Part shown: positions 8,616 to 16,628 of the stretch, piece by piece | Layout: each line of letters opens with the position of its first letter | Position numbering within the stretch: position 1 is the first letter of the stretch | Assembly: GCF_016785085.1 (NCBI RefSeq) | Contig: NZ_JAENHO010000012.1 | Location: forward strand, 346,971-410,970 | DNA: 64,000 bases | Source: Paractinoplanes lichenicola | Lineage (GTDB): Bacteria > Actinomycetota > Actinomycetes > Mycobacteriales > Micromonosporaceae | Reading direction: 5' to 3' | The notes under the pieces: model-generated | The model's input: only the letters and a program-made list of their open reading frames with translations | What the model was told of the DNA's origin: nothing | Database searches by the model: none | Made by a program: the position numbers and the translations under genes

Positions 8616-9302
8616 ATGGGTGCGAAGACCGCGCTGCTGGCTTTCACCGACGGCGATCTGCGGCCACGACTGCTGCGCCCCGTCCGGACGAACCCGGCGG
8701 AACTCGTGCGCGTGCTGCACCCCGGCTACGAGGTGACCCCGATCGAGGACGACGACCTCGGGGAGAACACCTATCCGCCGTACGACACCAGCTACGTGGC
8801 CGTGCTGGAGGGCGCCGAGCTGTTCTGCGACCGCCGGCTCGTCTTCGATCCCCCGTCACGGCTGCCGGCCCGGGTGCTCGAGGCCGCGGCCGGCCGCCGG
8901 GTCATCATGCACGGGATGCACTCGGTCTCCGACTGGCTGGGCTTCGCCGTGTGGGAGAACGGCGACCTCGTACGCTCGTTGAGCCTCTCCCCCGACGGCG
9001 GTGGCGGCGACAACATCGGCACCCCGTACGAGTTCGAGCTGCCGTTCTGGGCGGGCGAGCGTCCGGTCAAAGCCCCGTACCCGCTGCCGTTCCACCCCTT
9101 GGTGCTGGGTCAGGCGGCCCTGCGCGCGTTCTTCGGCTTCGTCAACGAGGGCCGCCCGTCGCCTGACGACATCAACCCGTTCGAGGTCGCCCTGCACGGC
9201 TTCCGGGTCGCCGACCCGACCGGCCGCGAGCAAGCGGAACGCGAGGCCGCACTGCAGGAGTTCCTGCGGAAAGTGGGACCACCCCGCCAATACAAGGTCT
9301 GA
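8616..9302 (+). CDS. Conserved actinobacterial protein, DUF6928-like
   Basis: The 228-residue product begins MGAKTALLAFTDGDLRP and contains HGMHSVSDWLGFAVWENG, VRSLSLSPDGG, FELPFWAGERPV and YPLPFHPLVLGQAALRAFFGF. I associate this block order with an uncharacterised actinobacterial family (DUF6928, from memory). It is soluble, without signal peptide. AAGGGGG precedes ATG 8616. No biochemical role is known to me. Confidence 0.65.
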   Translation: MGAKTALLAFTDGDLRPRLLRPVRTNPAELVRVLHPGYEVTPIEDDDLGENTYPPYDTSYVAVLEGAELFCDRRLVFDPPSRLPARVLEAAAGRRVIMHGMHSVSDWLGFAVWENGDLVRSLSLSPDGGGGDNIGTPYEFELPFWAGERPVKAPYPLPFHPLVLGQAALRAFFGFVNEGRPSPDDINPFEVALHGFRVADPTGREQAEREAALQEFLRKVGPPRQYKV

Positions 9303-9305
9303 CCC

Positions 9306-9965
9306 CTAGACGCCGGCCACGCCCACCCGCAGACCGGCGGCGCTCTCCTCGATCGCGACGACCACGGCCCGGTCCGGCAACGGTCTCGAGAACGTCAGCA
9401 GGCCCGATCGCCGGCTTGGGTGCGACTGCCGTCCCACGCTGTCGATGACCACGTACGAGGCGTTGTCGGCCCCCTCGACCCGTACGGCGTCGCCCGCACG
9501 GACCGCGGTCAGCCGCAGCTTCGGCGGCTCGGGATCGATCCGCTCCTGCCCGAGGCGACCGAGCGGCACCTGGGCCAGCATCGGCCACACCTGGTGCGCG
9601 CCCCCGGCGAGACGCACCAGCACAACCGCACCGGAACGCCACCGGTCGTCCACCGCGTGCCATTGACCATCCGTGCCGCCCAGTGACTTGCCGAGCCGAT
9701 CGAAGACCGGCCGAAACCCTGCCACGTCCCCGTAGCGGGCGCGGGCCCCGTCGGTCAGCACGCTCCAGGCAGTCGCCACATCACGCTGCCCCACCAGGGC
9801 CTCGAATCGCGCGGCCGCATCACGCGCCGGCCCCCGCAGGTTGGGCTCGACGCTGCACGCACAAGCCGGCTCCGGCCGCGCCGCCGACACAGCAACCGCA
9901 ACGGCCACCACCGAGGCAACAACCACGACGGCAAAACCCACAACGACCCTCGGGCGTAGGTGCAT
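9306..9965 (-). CDS. Membrane-anchored or secreted hypothetical protein
   Basis: ATG 9965 gives 219 residues; the much longer open frame upstream is a shadow of the next gene. An N-terminal hydrophobic segment (about 8-29) is followed by a Cys-containing CACS stretch that is not a clear lipobox. The remainder (FEALVGQRDVATAWSVLTDGARARYGD) resembles the helical start of NTF2-like extracytoplasmic domains, followed by beta-rich sequence. It follows the membrane protein gene (10013-11263) in the same direction after 47 bp. Function unknown. Confidence 0.6.
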   Translation of the reverse strand: MHLRPRVVVGFAVVVVASVVAVAVAVSAARPEPACACSVEPNLRGPARDAAARFEALVGQRDVATAWSVLTDGARARYGDVAGFRPVFDRLGKSLGGTDGQWHAVDDRWRSGAVVLVRLAGGAHQVWPMLAQVPLGRLGQERIDPEPPKLRLTAVRAGDAVRVEGADNASYVVIDSVGRQSHPSRRSGLLTFSRPLPDRAVVVAIEESAAGLRVGVAGV

Positions 9966-10012
9966 GCGCGCTTGGACGTCCCCCTGACAACTCCGGTTCC
10001 GAGCGAACCGGA

Positions 10013-11263
10013 TCAGCCCAGGACGACCGCGACGACCACGTTGCCCAGGAGCCCGAGCAGCACCCCGCCGGCGAACGTCCAGAGGGCGGTGCGGTTGCCG
10101 GATCGCTGGAGCATCTCGATGTGCTTGCGGTGCTCGTCGCGGAGGTAGAGGACGTATTCCGGCAAGTGTGGTTCCTGGGCGGACGAACCGGCCGTGCTCG
10201 AACCGAGAATGCGCTGGGCGGCCCGGCCGAAGGTGACCTCGGAGTCTTCGGCCGTGGCGGCCTGGCCCAGGCGGACCGACCGGAACGCCACGACCTGGCG
10301 CAGGGCGACCAGCACAAAGATGGCAACCGCGCTGGCCGTCTCGAGGCCGTGGAGGGTCGCGCCGGAGACCACCTTCTCGTAGAACAGCACCATCGCTATC
10401 ACCAGCGGCAGATAGGGCGCGATCAACGCCGGCCACTGCGTTGCCCGCGGCGCCTGGTGCCGGGACGAGCGCGCGGGCTGGAACTGCCGGGAAGCGGCCA
10501 AGGCGATCAGGAGCGGCGCCGCGAGATAGCCCAGATCCGCGGCCAGCGGATAGGCGATGGCTCCGGCCAGATAGGAGCTGAAGGCGAGATCGGACACCGC
10601 GATCAGAGTCAGACCGGCGCCGATGAGGAAGAACTGACGGAGGTTGCGCCGCGGAATGACGCGCGTCGTATAGGTCAGCAGGACCAATGCGATCATTAAA
10701 ACGTCCGCGAACGACGACCAGAAGGCCGTCAGGAACTCCCCTTGGCCGGCCGGTTCCTGACCGGCCACCGTCCGATACAGCGTCATCCAGCTCAGCAGCA
10801 GGAGCGATCCCACGATCAAGAGGCCGTCGAGGACCAGCCGCGCCTCCGCGAGCATCCGGGCCCGCGCGCTGACGCCCGGCACCGGCGGCAGGCTCGCGTG
10901 CCGGGCCACGATCACCAGTGCGGCCACAGCCATCGGCAGCCCGGCGGCGTAACACAGGTCGTCCCAGTAGGCCGCGTTGGCGTGCTCCGGGTCGCCGAGC
11001 TCGTAGCCCAACCAGGCACTCTGTCCGGCGGCCAAGGTGGTGAGACCGGCCGCGCCGAGCGCCCGCCACCATCGCTCCCACCCGTGATTCCTCCAGGCGA
11101 ACCATCCACAAGCCACGGCGCCCGCAGCCGCCGCCACTACCACCAGCACATTGTCGATCGTCACCGCTTGCTGCCGTGGCAAAGCCTGAATGAAAAGCTC
11201 GTACGTGGCGATCACCAGAATCGCGACCAGAATCTTGTACGTTTTGGGTGCCGCTCCCCACAT
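10013..11263 (-). CDS. Polytopic membrane protein of unknown function
   Basis: I choose ATG 11263 because AGGGA ends six bases before it; ATG 11269 would sit directly on that site. The 416 residues contain roughly nine to ten hydrophobic helices, a soluble stretch around the HQAPRATQ region and a C-terminal tail helix (TALWTFAGGVLLGLLGNVVVAVVLG). The overall pattern resembles the membrane half of actinobacterial GGDEF/EAL signalling proteins, but no GGDEF, EAL or kinase domain follows. Possibly a sensor or transporter; no motif decides. Confidence 0.6.
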   Translation of the reverse strand: MWGAAPKTYKILVAILVIATYELFIQALPRQQAVTIDNVLVVVAAAAGAVACGWFAWRNHGWERWWRALGAAGLTTLAAGQSAWLGYELGDPEHANAAYWDDLCYAAGLPMAVAALVIVARHASLPPVPGVSARARMLAEARLVLDGLLIVGSLLLLSWMTLYRTVAGQEPAGQGEFLTAFWSSFADVLMIALVLLTYTTRVIPRRNLRQFFLIGAGLTLIAVSDLAFSSYLAGAIAYPLAADLGYLAAPLLIALAASRQFQPARSSRHQAPRATQWPALIAPYLPLVIAMVLFYEKVVSGATLHGLETASAVAIFVLVALRQVVAFRSVRLGQAATAEDSEVTFGRAAQRILGSSTAGSSAQEPHLPEYVLYLRDEHRKHIEMLQRSGNRTALWTFAGGVLLGLLGNVVVAVVLG

Positions 11264-11384
11264 ACGCATTCCCTGAATCGTGATCAACAGCCCCGGCCCG
11301 TCCGCGCCAGCGAAACTTAGCAGTTCGGCCCGCCGGGACGGCCGTTCCCGCACTGGAGATCACATCCAGGCGGTCGCCGCCGCC

Positions 11385-11390
11385 TACACT
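11385..11390 (+). promoter_or_regulatory. -10 box, leaderless start of 11397 gene
   Basis: TACACT (TANNNT) ends six bases before GTG 11397, the spacing expected for a leaderless actinobacterial mRNA. No Shine-Dalgarno and no clear -35 box are visible. Confidence 0.4.
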
Positions 11391-11396
11391 GGGCGC

Positions 11397-11795
11397 GTGC
11401 GCAGGTGGATTCCGTGGCTGGCGATCGCCGGGGTCGTGCCGGCCGGGGTTGCGGGCGTCGTCGTTGTCGGGCCGCGGTTGCTGACCACCGAGACACGCCT
11501 CGAGCCGCAAACCGTCAGCCTGTTGGGCAGTGGCGGCGATCCGCTCGTGCTGATGGTGGGCGTCCGGTGGACCAAGGAGGGCTACTGCGACGGCCAGTTC
11601 ACGGTCGAGGCCGTGGAGACGCCGGCCGCTGTCACGATCGGCACCGTGGTGAGCCGCGAACGGGAAGGCATGTTGTGCGCGGGCTTGGGAACCGCCGACG
11701 AGACCGCGTGGGTCGCCGTCTCGCTGCGCGCGCCGCTCGGCACCCGGGCGGTCGTTCGCGGCGCCGACGGGGTCGTGCTGCCGCTGCGGGAGTGA
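11397..11795 (+). CDS. Membrane-anchored hypothetical protein (132 aa)
   Basis: The start is taken as GTG 11397 (VRRWIPWLAIAGVVPAG) because a TACACT box lies six bases upstream; the frame is open further upstream without start signals. Residues 5-28 form a single membrane anchor or signal sequence, followed by a small extracytoplasmic beta-rich domain with two Cys (GYCDGQF and MLCAGLG) that could form a disulfide. It is divergent from the polytopic membrane protein gene. Function unknown. Confidence 0.55.
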   Translation: MRRWIPWLAIAGVVPAGVAGVVVVGPRLLTTETRLEPQTVSLLGSGGDPLVLMVGVRWTKEGYCDGQFTVEAVETPAAVTIGTVVSREREGMLCAGLGTADETAWVAVSLRAPLGTRAVVRGADGVVLPLRE

Positions 11796-11884
11796 GGGCG
11801 ACAACGGGCCGGGTCGGACCGGCCGGCGGCTGAGGCGCTCCATATTCGGTGGCCCGCGGGGTCCGTGCCCGGTACAAAAGGCGA

Positions 11885-12667
11885 ATGATCAGCAAGTACC
11901 CCCGGACGCCGCATCTGGCCGGGTCGCGTTTGCAGGCGGGCGACGAGGACCTGTCGCAGACGCCGTTCGCCGAGCTGGCCGGGCGGCACCTGGTCGTCGA
12001 GGAGAAGCTGGACGGGGCCAACTCGGCGATCAGTTTCACCGCCGGCGGCGAGCTGCGCCTGCAGTCCCGGGGGCACTATCTGAGCGGCGGCCCCCGTGAG
12101 CGCCAGTTCGCGCCGCTCAAGTCGTGGGCCAACCTGGTCGCGCCGATTCTGCGGCCGATCCTGGGCGCGCGGTTCGTGCTCTACGGCGAATGGCTTTACG
12201 CGAAGCACACCGTCTTCTACGACGCGCTGCCCCACTATTTCTGCGAGTTTGACATCCTCGACCGCGAGACCGGCGCATTCCTGGACACCCCGGTCCGGCA
12301 CGCGCTGCTCGAGGGCACACCCGTCGTCAGCGTTCCGGTGTTGCGTACGGGGAAATTTGCGACCCTCGGCGAGCTGACCACCCTGGTCGCCCCGTCAACC
12401 GTGCGCACCGAGACCTGGCGGGAGTCGCTGCGCGCGGCCGCGACCCGGGCGGGCACCGACCCCGACCGTACGGTGGCCGAAACGGACTCCGGTGACGACA
12501 TGGAAGGCCTCTACATCAAGGACGAGGCGGACGGCCGCGTGGTTGCCCGTTACAAGTGGGTGCGGGCCGGGTTCACGCAGGCCATCCTCGACTCGGGCTC
12601 GCACTGGGCGGACCGGCCGATCGTGCCCAACGGCCTCGCCGACCCGGCGGTGATGTATGCCTTCTGA
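11885..12667 (+). CDS. RNA ligase family protein (ATP-dependent nucleotidyltransferase)
   Basis: 260 residues with the full set of covalent nucleotidyltransferase motifs: motif I EEKLDGAN with adenylated Lys41, motif III LYGEWL (99-104), IIIa EFDILD (121-126), IV EGLYIK (207-212) and V ARYKWVR (221-227). Proteins of this compact type activate and join RNA ends (ligase-AMP, then RNA-adenylate). It lacks a recognisable OB or extra C-terminal domain. The downstream gene overlaps it by 11 bp and encodes the matching end-healing enzyme, so the two probably form an RNA-repair pair. ATG 11885 is preferred over the upstream in-frame ATG 11849, which would add a basic tail before the conserved start. 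Confidence 0.85.
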   Translation: MISKYPRTPHLAGSRLQAGDEDLSQTPFAELAGRHLVVEEKLDGANSAISFTAGGELRLQSRGHYLSGGPRERQFAPLKSWANLVAPILRPILGARFVLYGEWLYAKHTVFYDALPHYFCEFDILDRETGAFLDTPVRHALLEGTPVVSVPVLRTGKFATLGELTTLVAPSTVRTETWRESLRAAATRAGTDPDRTVAETDSGDDMEGLYIKDEADGRVVARYKWVRAGFTQAILDSGSHWADRPIVPNGLADPAVMYAF

Positions 12668-13784
12668 CTGGACAGTTTTCGCCGAGTTGTGCCCGGTCGC
12701 TCCGGCGTGGACGGTGCCGTGGGCGCGGGTCGAGGCCGAGTTCGACTGGATCCGGCGGCTGCGCGGCGTGCCGCAGGACGCGGTGCATCACGCCGAGGGC
12801 GACGTCGCCACGCACACCCGGATGGCCGCCGAGGCGCTGGCCGCGATGCCCGCCTGGCGCGCGCTGCCCGAGCCCGAGCGGGTGCGCCTGTTCGCCACGG
12901 TCCTGCTGCACGACGTGGCCAAACCCGACTGCACCCGTACGGATTCCGACGGCCGCATCACCGCGCACGGCCACTCGCGTCGAGGCGATTTGGCCGTACG
13001 ACGGATCTTGTGGGAGCTCGACGCCCCGCGCCCGTGGCGGGAGCACGTGGCCGCGCTGGTCCGGCATCACCAGGTGCCCTTCTGGGCCCTCGAACGCCCC
13101 GACCTCGAGCAGATCGTGCTGCGCGTCAGCCTGCTGGCGAGCAATCGCGACCTGGCGTTGCTGGCCGACGCCGACATCACCGGCCGGGTCTGCGGCGACC
13201 GCGACGAGGTCTTGGAGAACGTCGAGCTGTTCCGCGCCTTCTGCGACGAGCTCGGCGTGCTCGACCGGCCCTGGCCGTTCGCCTCCGACCATGCCCGGTT
13301 CCAATATTTCCGTACGCCGGGACGCGACCCGCGGTACGCCGCGTTCGACGACACCCGGCTCACCATGACCGTCCTGTCCGGCCTGCCCGGCGCCGGCAAG
13401 GACACGTGGGCGGCCGCCCACGCGGGTGACCGGCCGGTGATCAGCCTGGACGCGATCCGCACCCGCTTGGGCGTCAAGCCGACCGACGGGCAGCGCGCCG
13501 TCGCCGCGGCCGCCCACGAGGAGGCCCGGGAACACCTGCGGGCCCGCCGCGACTTCGTCTGGAACGCCACCAACATCTCGCGCCAGCACCGCGACCTGTG
13601 CATCGGCCTCGGCGCGGCCTATCACGCCCGGGTCGAGATCGTCGCGCTCGAGGTCCCGCCGGCCACCCTGCGCCACCAGAACGCGGGCCGCGACGCCGTC
13701 GTGCCCCCGGCCGTGATCGACCGCCTGATCGGCAAGTGGGAGTCCCCTGACGTCACCGAGGCCCACGTGGTGGTGCCGGGTTAG
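12657..13784 (+). CDS. HD-domain phosphohydrolase / P-loop polynucleotide kinase fusion (HD-Pnk type)
   Basis: The 375-residue protein has an N-terminal HD domain (metal ligands likely His53, HD 85-86, His104/His106, His137-138, Asp171/173) and a C-terminal P-loop kinase beginning near residue 236: SGLPGAGKDT (Walker A, Lys248), SLDAIR with Asp265 as candidate general base, NATNIS and a lid-like SRQHRD. This is the order of HD-Pnk enzymes, which remove 2',3'-cyclic, 2'- or 3'-phosphates and phosphorylate 5'-OH RNA ends. ATG 12657 lies inside the ligase gene, so translation is probably coupled. Its stop abuts the convergent gene at 13785. An alternative is a general tRNA-nucleotidyltransferase-like HD protein, but the kinase half argues against it. 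Confidence 0.8.
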   Translation: MPSDWTVFAELCPVAPAWTVPWARVEAEFDWIRRLRGVPQDAVHHAEGDVATHTRMAAEALAAMPAWRALPEPERVRLFATVLLHDVAKPDCTRTDSDGRITAHGHSRRGDLAVRRILWELDAPRPWREHVAALVRHHQVPFWALERPDLEQIVLRVSLLASNRDLALLADADITGRVCGDRDEVLENVELFRAFCDELGVLDRPWPFASDHARFQYFRTPGRDPRYAAFDDTRLTMTVLSGLPGAGKDTWAAAHAGDRPVISLDAIRTRLGVKPTDGQRAVAAAAHEEAREHLRARRDFVWNATNISRQHRDLCIGLGAAYHARVEIVALEVPPATLRHQNAGRDAVVPPAVIDRLIGKWESPDVTEAHVVVPG

Positions 13785-14867
13785 TCAGCAGAACTCCTGG
13801 CGGTAGCCCTTGATGTCGGCCGGGGTGGCCCGGTCGGTGGCCAGGCGGGTGGTCATCTCGACGATCGTCGTGCGCAGCGTCGAGCCCTGTCGTTCCAGGT
13901 CTTGCAGCACCGTCCAGTCCTTGCTGGTCAGCAGCGTCTTGCGGGTGGCCTCGAGCAGGGCGGCGTTGCCGTTCGCCTCGGCCTGCTGCCAGTCGGCGAT
14001 GAAGCCGCACGCGACCTGCTTGGACAGGGCGCTGTCGAACTCGAACGTGCTCCCCTCGACCGGCAGGTCCTCCAGCTGCTCGTGCTCCCAGCTCTGCGGC
14101 CGGCCCAGGCCCGCGTCGGCGAAGAAGCGGTACGCCCGGTCCCCCATCTCGCCGCGCCGCGAGACGGTCCCCGTCGCCGAGGCGACCCAGGCCTCGACGC
14201 CGACCGTCTTCACCTTGGCGAGGAACGTGCGGACCGAGGCCTTGGTGTAGCCCGGCGGGAGGTCGAACGAGACAATGATCTTGCCGCCCGGGCGGGGCTC
14301 GGTCATCAGCCGGAACTGGCCGCTCTGGGGGACCATCCACGCGGTGTAGTCGCCGAGCTTCACCTTCTCCGAGCTCTTCTGCTTGTCGAGGCGCCGGTAC
14401 GAATACTCGGACGCGGGATACCACGAGGAATTGATCATGCGGTCCCCCTTCTCCCACGCCATCTCGCCGCCGTCGTCGGCGAACGGCTCGAGGTGGATGA
14501 TCTTCCAGCCGGGCTCGCCGATCACCAGGCGCGAACCCTGCTTGGCGGCCTTGCTCACCTTCGCCGGCTCGAGCAGCGACCCCGCCGCCGGTGGTGCGGG
14601 CATGGTCGGCTCGGGCGCGAGCGTGGGGGACGGTGAGGGCGCCGCGGGCACGGGCGGCGCCGCCGACGTCCGGTTGAGCGCGACCACCACACCGACCGCG
14701 GCGATCAGCACCGCGGCCGCCACGCCCACCACGGCCAGCCGGGAGTAGGGCTTGCGCCGCGGCTCGGCCATGATCTGGTTGAGCAGCTCCTGGTCGGCCG
14801 CGATGATCGGGCCCGGCCGGTACGGATCCGCCTCGCGCAGCATCTGGTCGTAGGCGTTGCCGGTCAT
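13785..14867 (-). CDS. Membrane protein partner of ECF sigma factor (putative anti-sigma)
   Basis: ATG 14867 overlaps the sigma gene stop (ATGA) and is preceded by AGGAGGAG. The 360 residues have a cytoplasmic N-terminus (1-42, ending RRKPYSR), one transmembrane helix (~43-63), a Pro/Ala/Ser-rich linker and a large extracytoplasmic domain. The N-terminal segment lacks the HxxxCxxC zinc motif of ZAS anti-sigma factors. Genes in this position in actinobacteria commonly encode membrane proteins that sequester the ECF sigma factor; that role here is inferred from context only. Confidence 0.65.
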   Translation of the reverse strand: MTGNAYDQMLREADPYRPGPIIAADQELLNQIMAEPRRKPYSRLAVVGVAAAVLIAAVGVVVALNRTSAAPPVPAAPSPSPTLAPEPTMPAPPAAGSLLEPAKVSKAAKQGSRLVIGEPGWKIIHLEPFADDGGEMAWEKGDRMINSSWYPASEYSYRRLDKQKSSEKVKLGDYTAWMVPQSGQFRLMTEPRPGGKIIVSFDLPPGYTKASVRTFLAKVKTVGVEAWVASATGTVSRRGEMGDRAYRFFADAGLGRPQSWEHEQLEDLPVEGSTFEFDSALSKQVACGFIADWQQAEANGNAALLEATRKTLLTSKDWTVLQDLERQGSTLRTTIVEMTTRLATDRATPADIKGYRQEFC

Positions 14868-15403
14868 CGCTGCTCCTCCTGGCCGCGCGCGGCCACCACC
14901 GTGTCGGACGGATCCACCAGCTCGCGGAACCGGGCGCGGGCCCGGGAGAGCCGGGTGCGCGCGACTGCCGGGCTGATCCCGAGGACGACCGCGGCCTCGC
15001 GCGGTTCGAGTCCCTCCCAGAACGTCAGCATGAGCACCTCGCGGTCGGGCTCGGTCATCCGCTTGAGGATGCCGCGGACCGAGAGCCGTTCCGGCACCTC
15101 CTGGCCGGGGTCGGCGGCAACCGTCTCGCGCAGCCGCTGCCGCAGCCGCTCGCCGAGCAGTTGCCGCCGGACCCCGCCACGGTGGTGGTTGGCCAGCACC
15201 CGGCGGGCGACGCCGTAGAGCCAGAGCGTCGCCTCGTCGGAGTCCGGAAGCTGCCGGCCGCGCCGCCACGCGATCAGAAACGTCTCGGCGACCACGTCCG
15301 CCGCGTCCGCCGGCTGGTCGACCCGGCGCAGCGCGTACGCCAGCAGCGGCTCGAACGAGTCCTGGTAGACCCGGCGGAAGTGATCCTCGTTCTCGATGCC
15401 CAC
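14864..15403 (-). CDS. ECF-type RNA polymerase sigma factor (SigE-like)
   Basis: About 179 residues with sigma region 2 (DHFRRVYQDSFEPLLAYALRR ... VVAETFLIAWRR) and region 4 (DREVLMLTFWEGLEPREAAVVLGI with the helix-turn-helix ending ARTRLSRARAR), separated by a short linker, without regions 1 and 3. I favour GTG 15403, which has AGGAAG four bases upstream; ATG 15433 adds ten residues but has no ribosome binding site. It redirects RNA polymerase to a small regulon, probably under control of the overlapping membrane protein. It is divergent from the pectate lyase gene. Confidence 0.85.
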   Translation of the reverse strand: MGIENEDHFRRVYQDSFEPLLAYALRRVDQPADAADVVAETFLIAWRRGRQLPDSDEATLWLYGVARRVLANHHRGGVRRQLLGERLRQRLRETVAADPGQEVPERLSVRGILKRMTEPDREVLMLTFWEGLEPREAAVVLGISPAVARTRLSRARARFRELVDPSDTVVAARGQEEQR

Positions 15404-15528
15404 GTAGCTTCCTATGTCCGGCCGCGGCCACATCGTGACAGGCGCACTGCAAAAATCCCCCGGCGGTTTTCACAGGTGCCACAATTCCGGCCACCTAGTG
15501 ACATCGACGTTCATAGATGCCACCCTGA

Positions 15529-15571
15529 GTGGCGCCCAGGTAAGCGCTTACCCGGGCAAACAGGGCGCCAC
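15529..15571. promoter_or_regulatory. LacI-type operator palindrome before the pectate lyase gene
   Basis: The perfect 14-bp palindrome GGTAAGCGCTTACC lies at 15539-15552. It is bracketed by an outer inverted repeat, GTGGCGCCC (15529-15537) and GGGCGCCAC (15563-15571). The core AAGCGCTT also occurs twice in the operator at 45820-45847 before a LacI gene, suggesting the same regulator. Confidence 0.65.
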
Positions 15572-15619
15572 GCGCCTCCACCGACGCGTGGCGCCGCACC
15601 CCCACGTACGGAGGAAACA

Positions 15620-16585
15620 ATGCCCGTAACAAAACGACGCAGGACGATCGTCTCCGCCGTCTCGGCCGGCGTCCTCATGGTCGGCGGGGTCCTCGCCGTC
15701 GGCCAGCTCGAGGCCTCCGCCGCCGAGAGCAGCCCGGTCGGCTACGCCAGCCTCAACGGCGGCACCCCGGGCGGCTCGGCGAGCACCGTCGTCACCGTCA
15801 CGAGCGCGTCCGCCCTCAAGTCCGCACTCAGCGCGAGCACGTCCCAGACCGTACGGGTCAATGGGTTGATCTCGATCTCCGGCATGTACAACGTCGCGTC
15901 GAACAAGACCGTGATCGGCGTCGGGTCGGGCTCGGGCATCACCGGCGGCGGGCTCAACCTGTCCGGCGTCAAGAACGTGATCATCCGCAACCTGGTGTTC
16001 CGCAACGCCAGTGACGACTCGATCAACGTGCAGACCAACACGACCAACGTCTGGATCGACCACAACGACCTGGCCAGCGGCTACGACGGCCTGATCGACA
16101 TCAAGCGCGGGTCGGACTTCATCACGGTCTCGTGGAACCGGCTGCACAACCACGACAAGTCGATGCTGCTGGGCCACAGCGACGACAACGGCTCGCAGGA
16201 CATCGGCCACCTGCGCGTGACCTATGTGCACAACTGGTTCGAGGGCACCAACCAGCGGCACCCGCGCGTGCGGTTCGCCAACCCGGTGCACGTGCTCAAC
16301 AACTACTACAGCAACATCGGCTCGTACGGGGTGGCGTCCACCGAGAACGCGGGCGTCTTCGTGGAGCGCAACTACTTCGAGAACGTGAAGAACCCGACGG
16401 TCACCCAGACCGGCGACTCCGACCCGGGCAATCTCAAGGTCCTCAACAACTACAAGGTCAATTCCGGTACGGAACAGGTCCGCAACGGCGCCTCGGTCGC
16501 GGCGATCCCCTACTCCTACACCCCGGAAGCCAACAACACCGTCAAGGCCACGGTGACCGCCGGCGCCGGAACCGGCAAGATCTAG
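15620..16585 (+). CDS. Secreted pectate lyase, PL1 family
   Basis: 321 residues starting at ATG 15620 behind GGAGGAAACA. A signal peptide (KRRR, hydrophobic core, cleavage near ASA-AE at 34-35) directs export. The mature protein is a right-handed parallel beta-helix of the PL1 type: VWIDHNDL (144-151), YDGLIDIKRGSDFITVSW with Ca2+-binding Asp residues (155-172), DKSMLLGHSD (179-188), and RHPRVR (213-218) carrying the catalytic Arg, then VHVLNNYY. It cleaves polygalacturonate by beta-elimination outside the cell. A LacI-type palindrome 70 bp upstream suggests sugar-controlled expression. No carbohydrate-binding module is attached. Confidence 0.92.
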   Translation: MPVTKRRRTIVSAVSAGVLMVGGVLAVGQLEASAAESSPVGYASLNGGTPGGSASTVVTVTSASALKSALSASTSQTVRVNGLISISGMYNVASNKTVIGVGSGSGITGGGLNLSGVKNVIIRNLVFRNASDDSINVQTNTTNVWIDHNDLASGYDGLIDIKRGSDFITVSWNRLHNHDKSMLLGHSDDNGSQDIGHLRVTYVHNWFEGTNQRHPRVRFANPVHVLNNYYSNIGSYGVASTENAGVFVERNYFENVKNPTVTQTGDSDPGNLKVLNNYKVNSGTEQVRNGASVAAIPYSYTPEANNTVKATVTAGAGTGKI

Positions 16586-16595
16586 CCCGTACGGC

Positions 16596-16623
16596 TTCCC
16601 GCCCGCACGTGGGAGGGCGGGAA
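16596..16623. terminator. Bidirectional hairpin after pectate lyase and patatin genes
   Basis: TTCCCGCCC (16596-16604) and GGGCGGGAA (16615-16623) form a 9-bp stem with a ten-base loop in the 43-bp spacer between two convergent stop codons. Confidence 0.75.
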
Positions 16624-16628
16624 TCCAC

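Noticed and set aside
9306..11843. Single 845-residue minus-strand open frame
   Set aside because: The upstream two thirds is the wrong frame of the membrane protein gene and has the Arg/Gly-rich composition of a high-GC shadow frame. Only 9306-9965 is protein-like.
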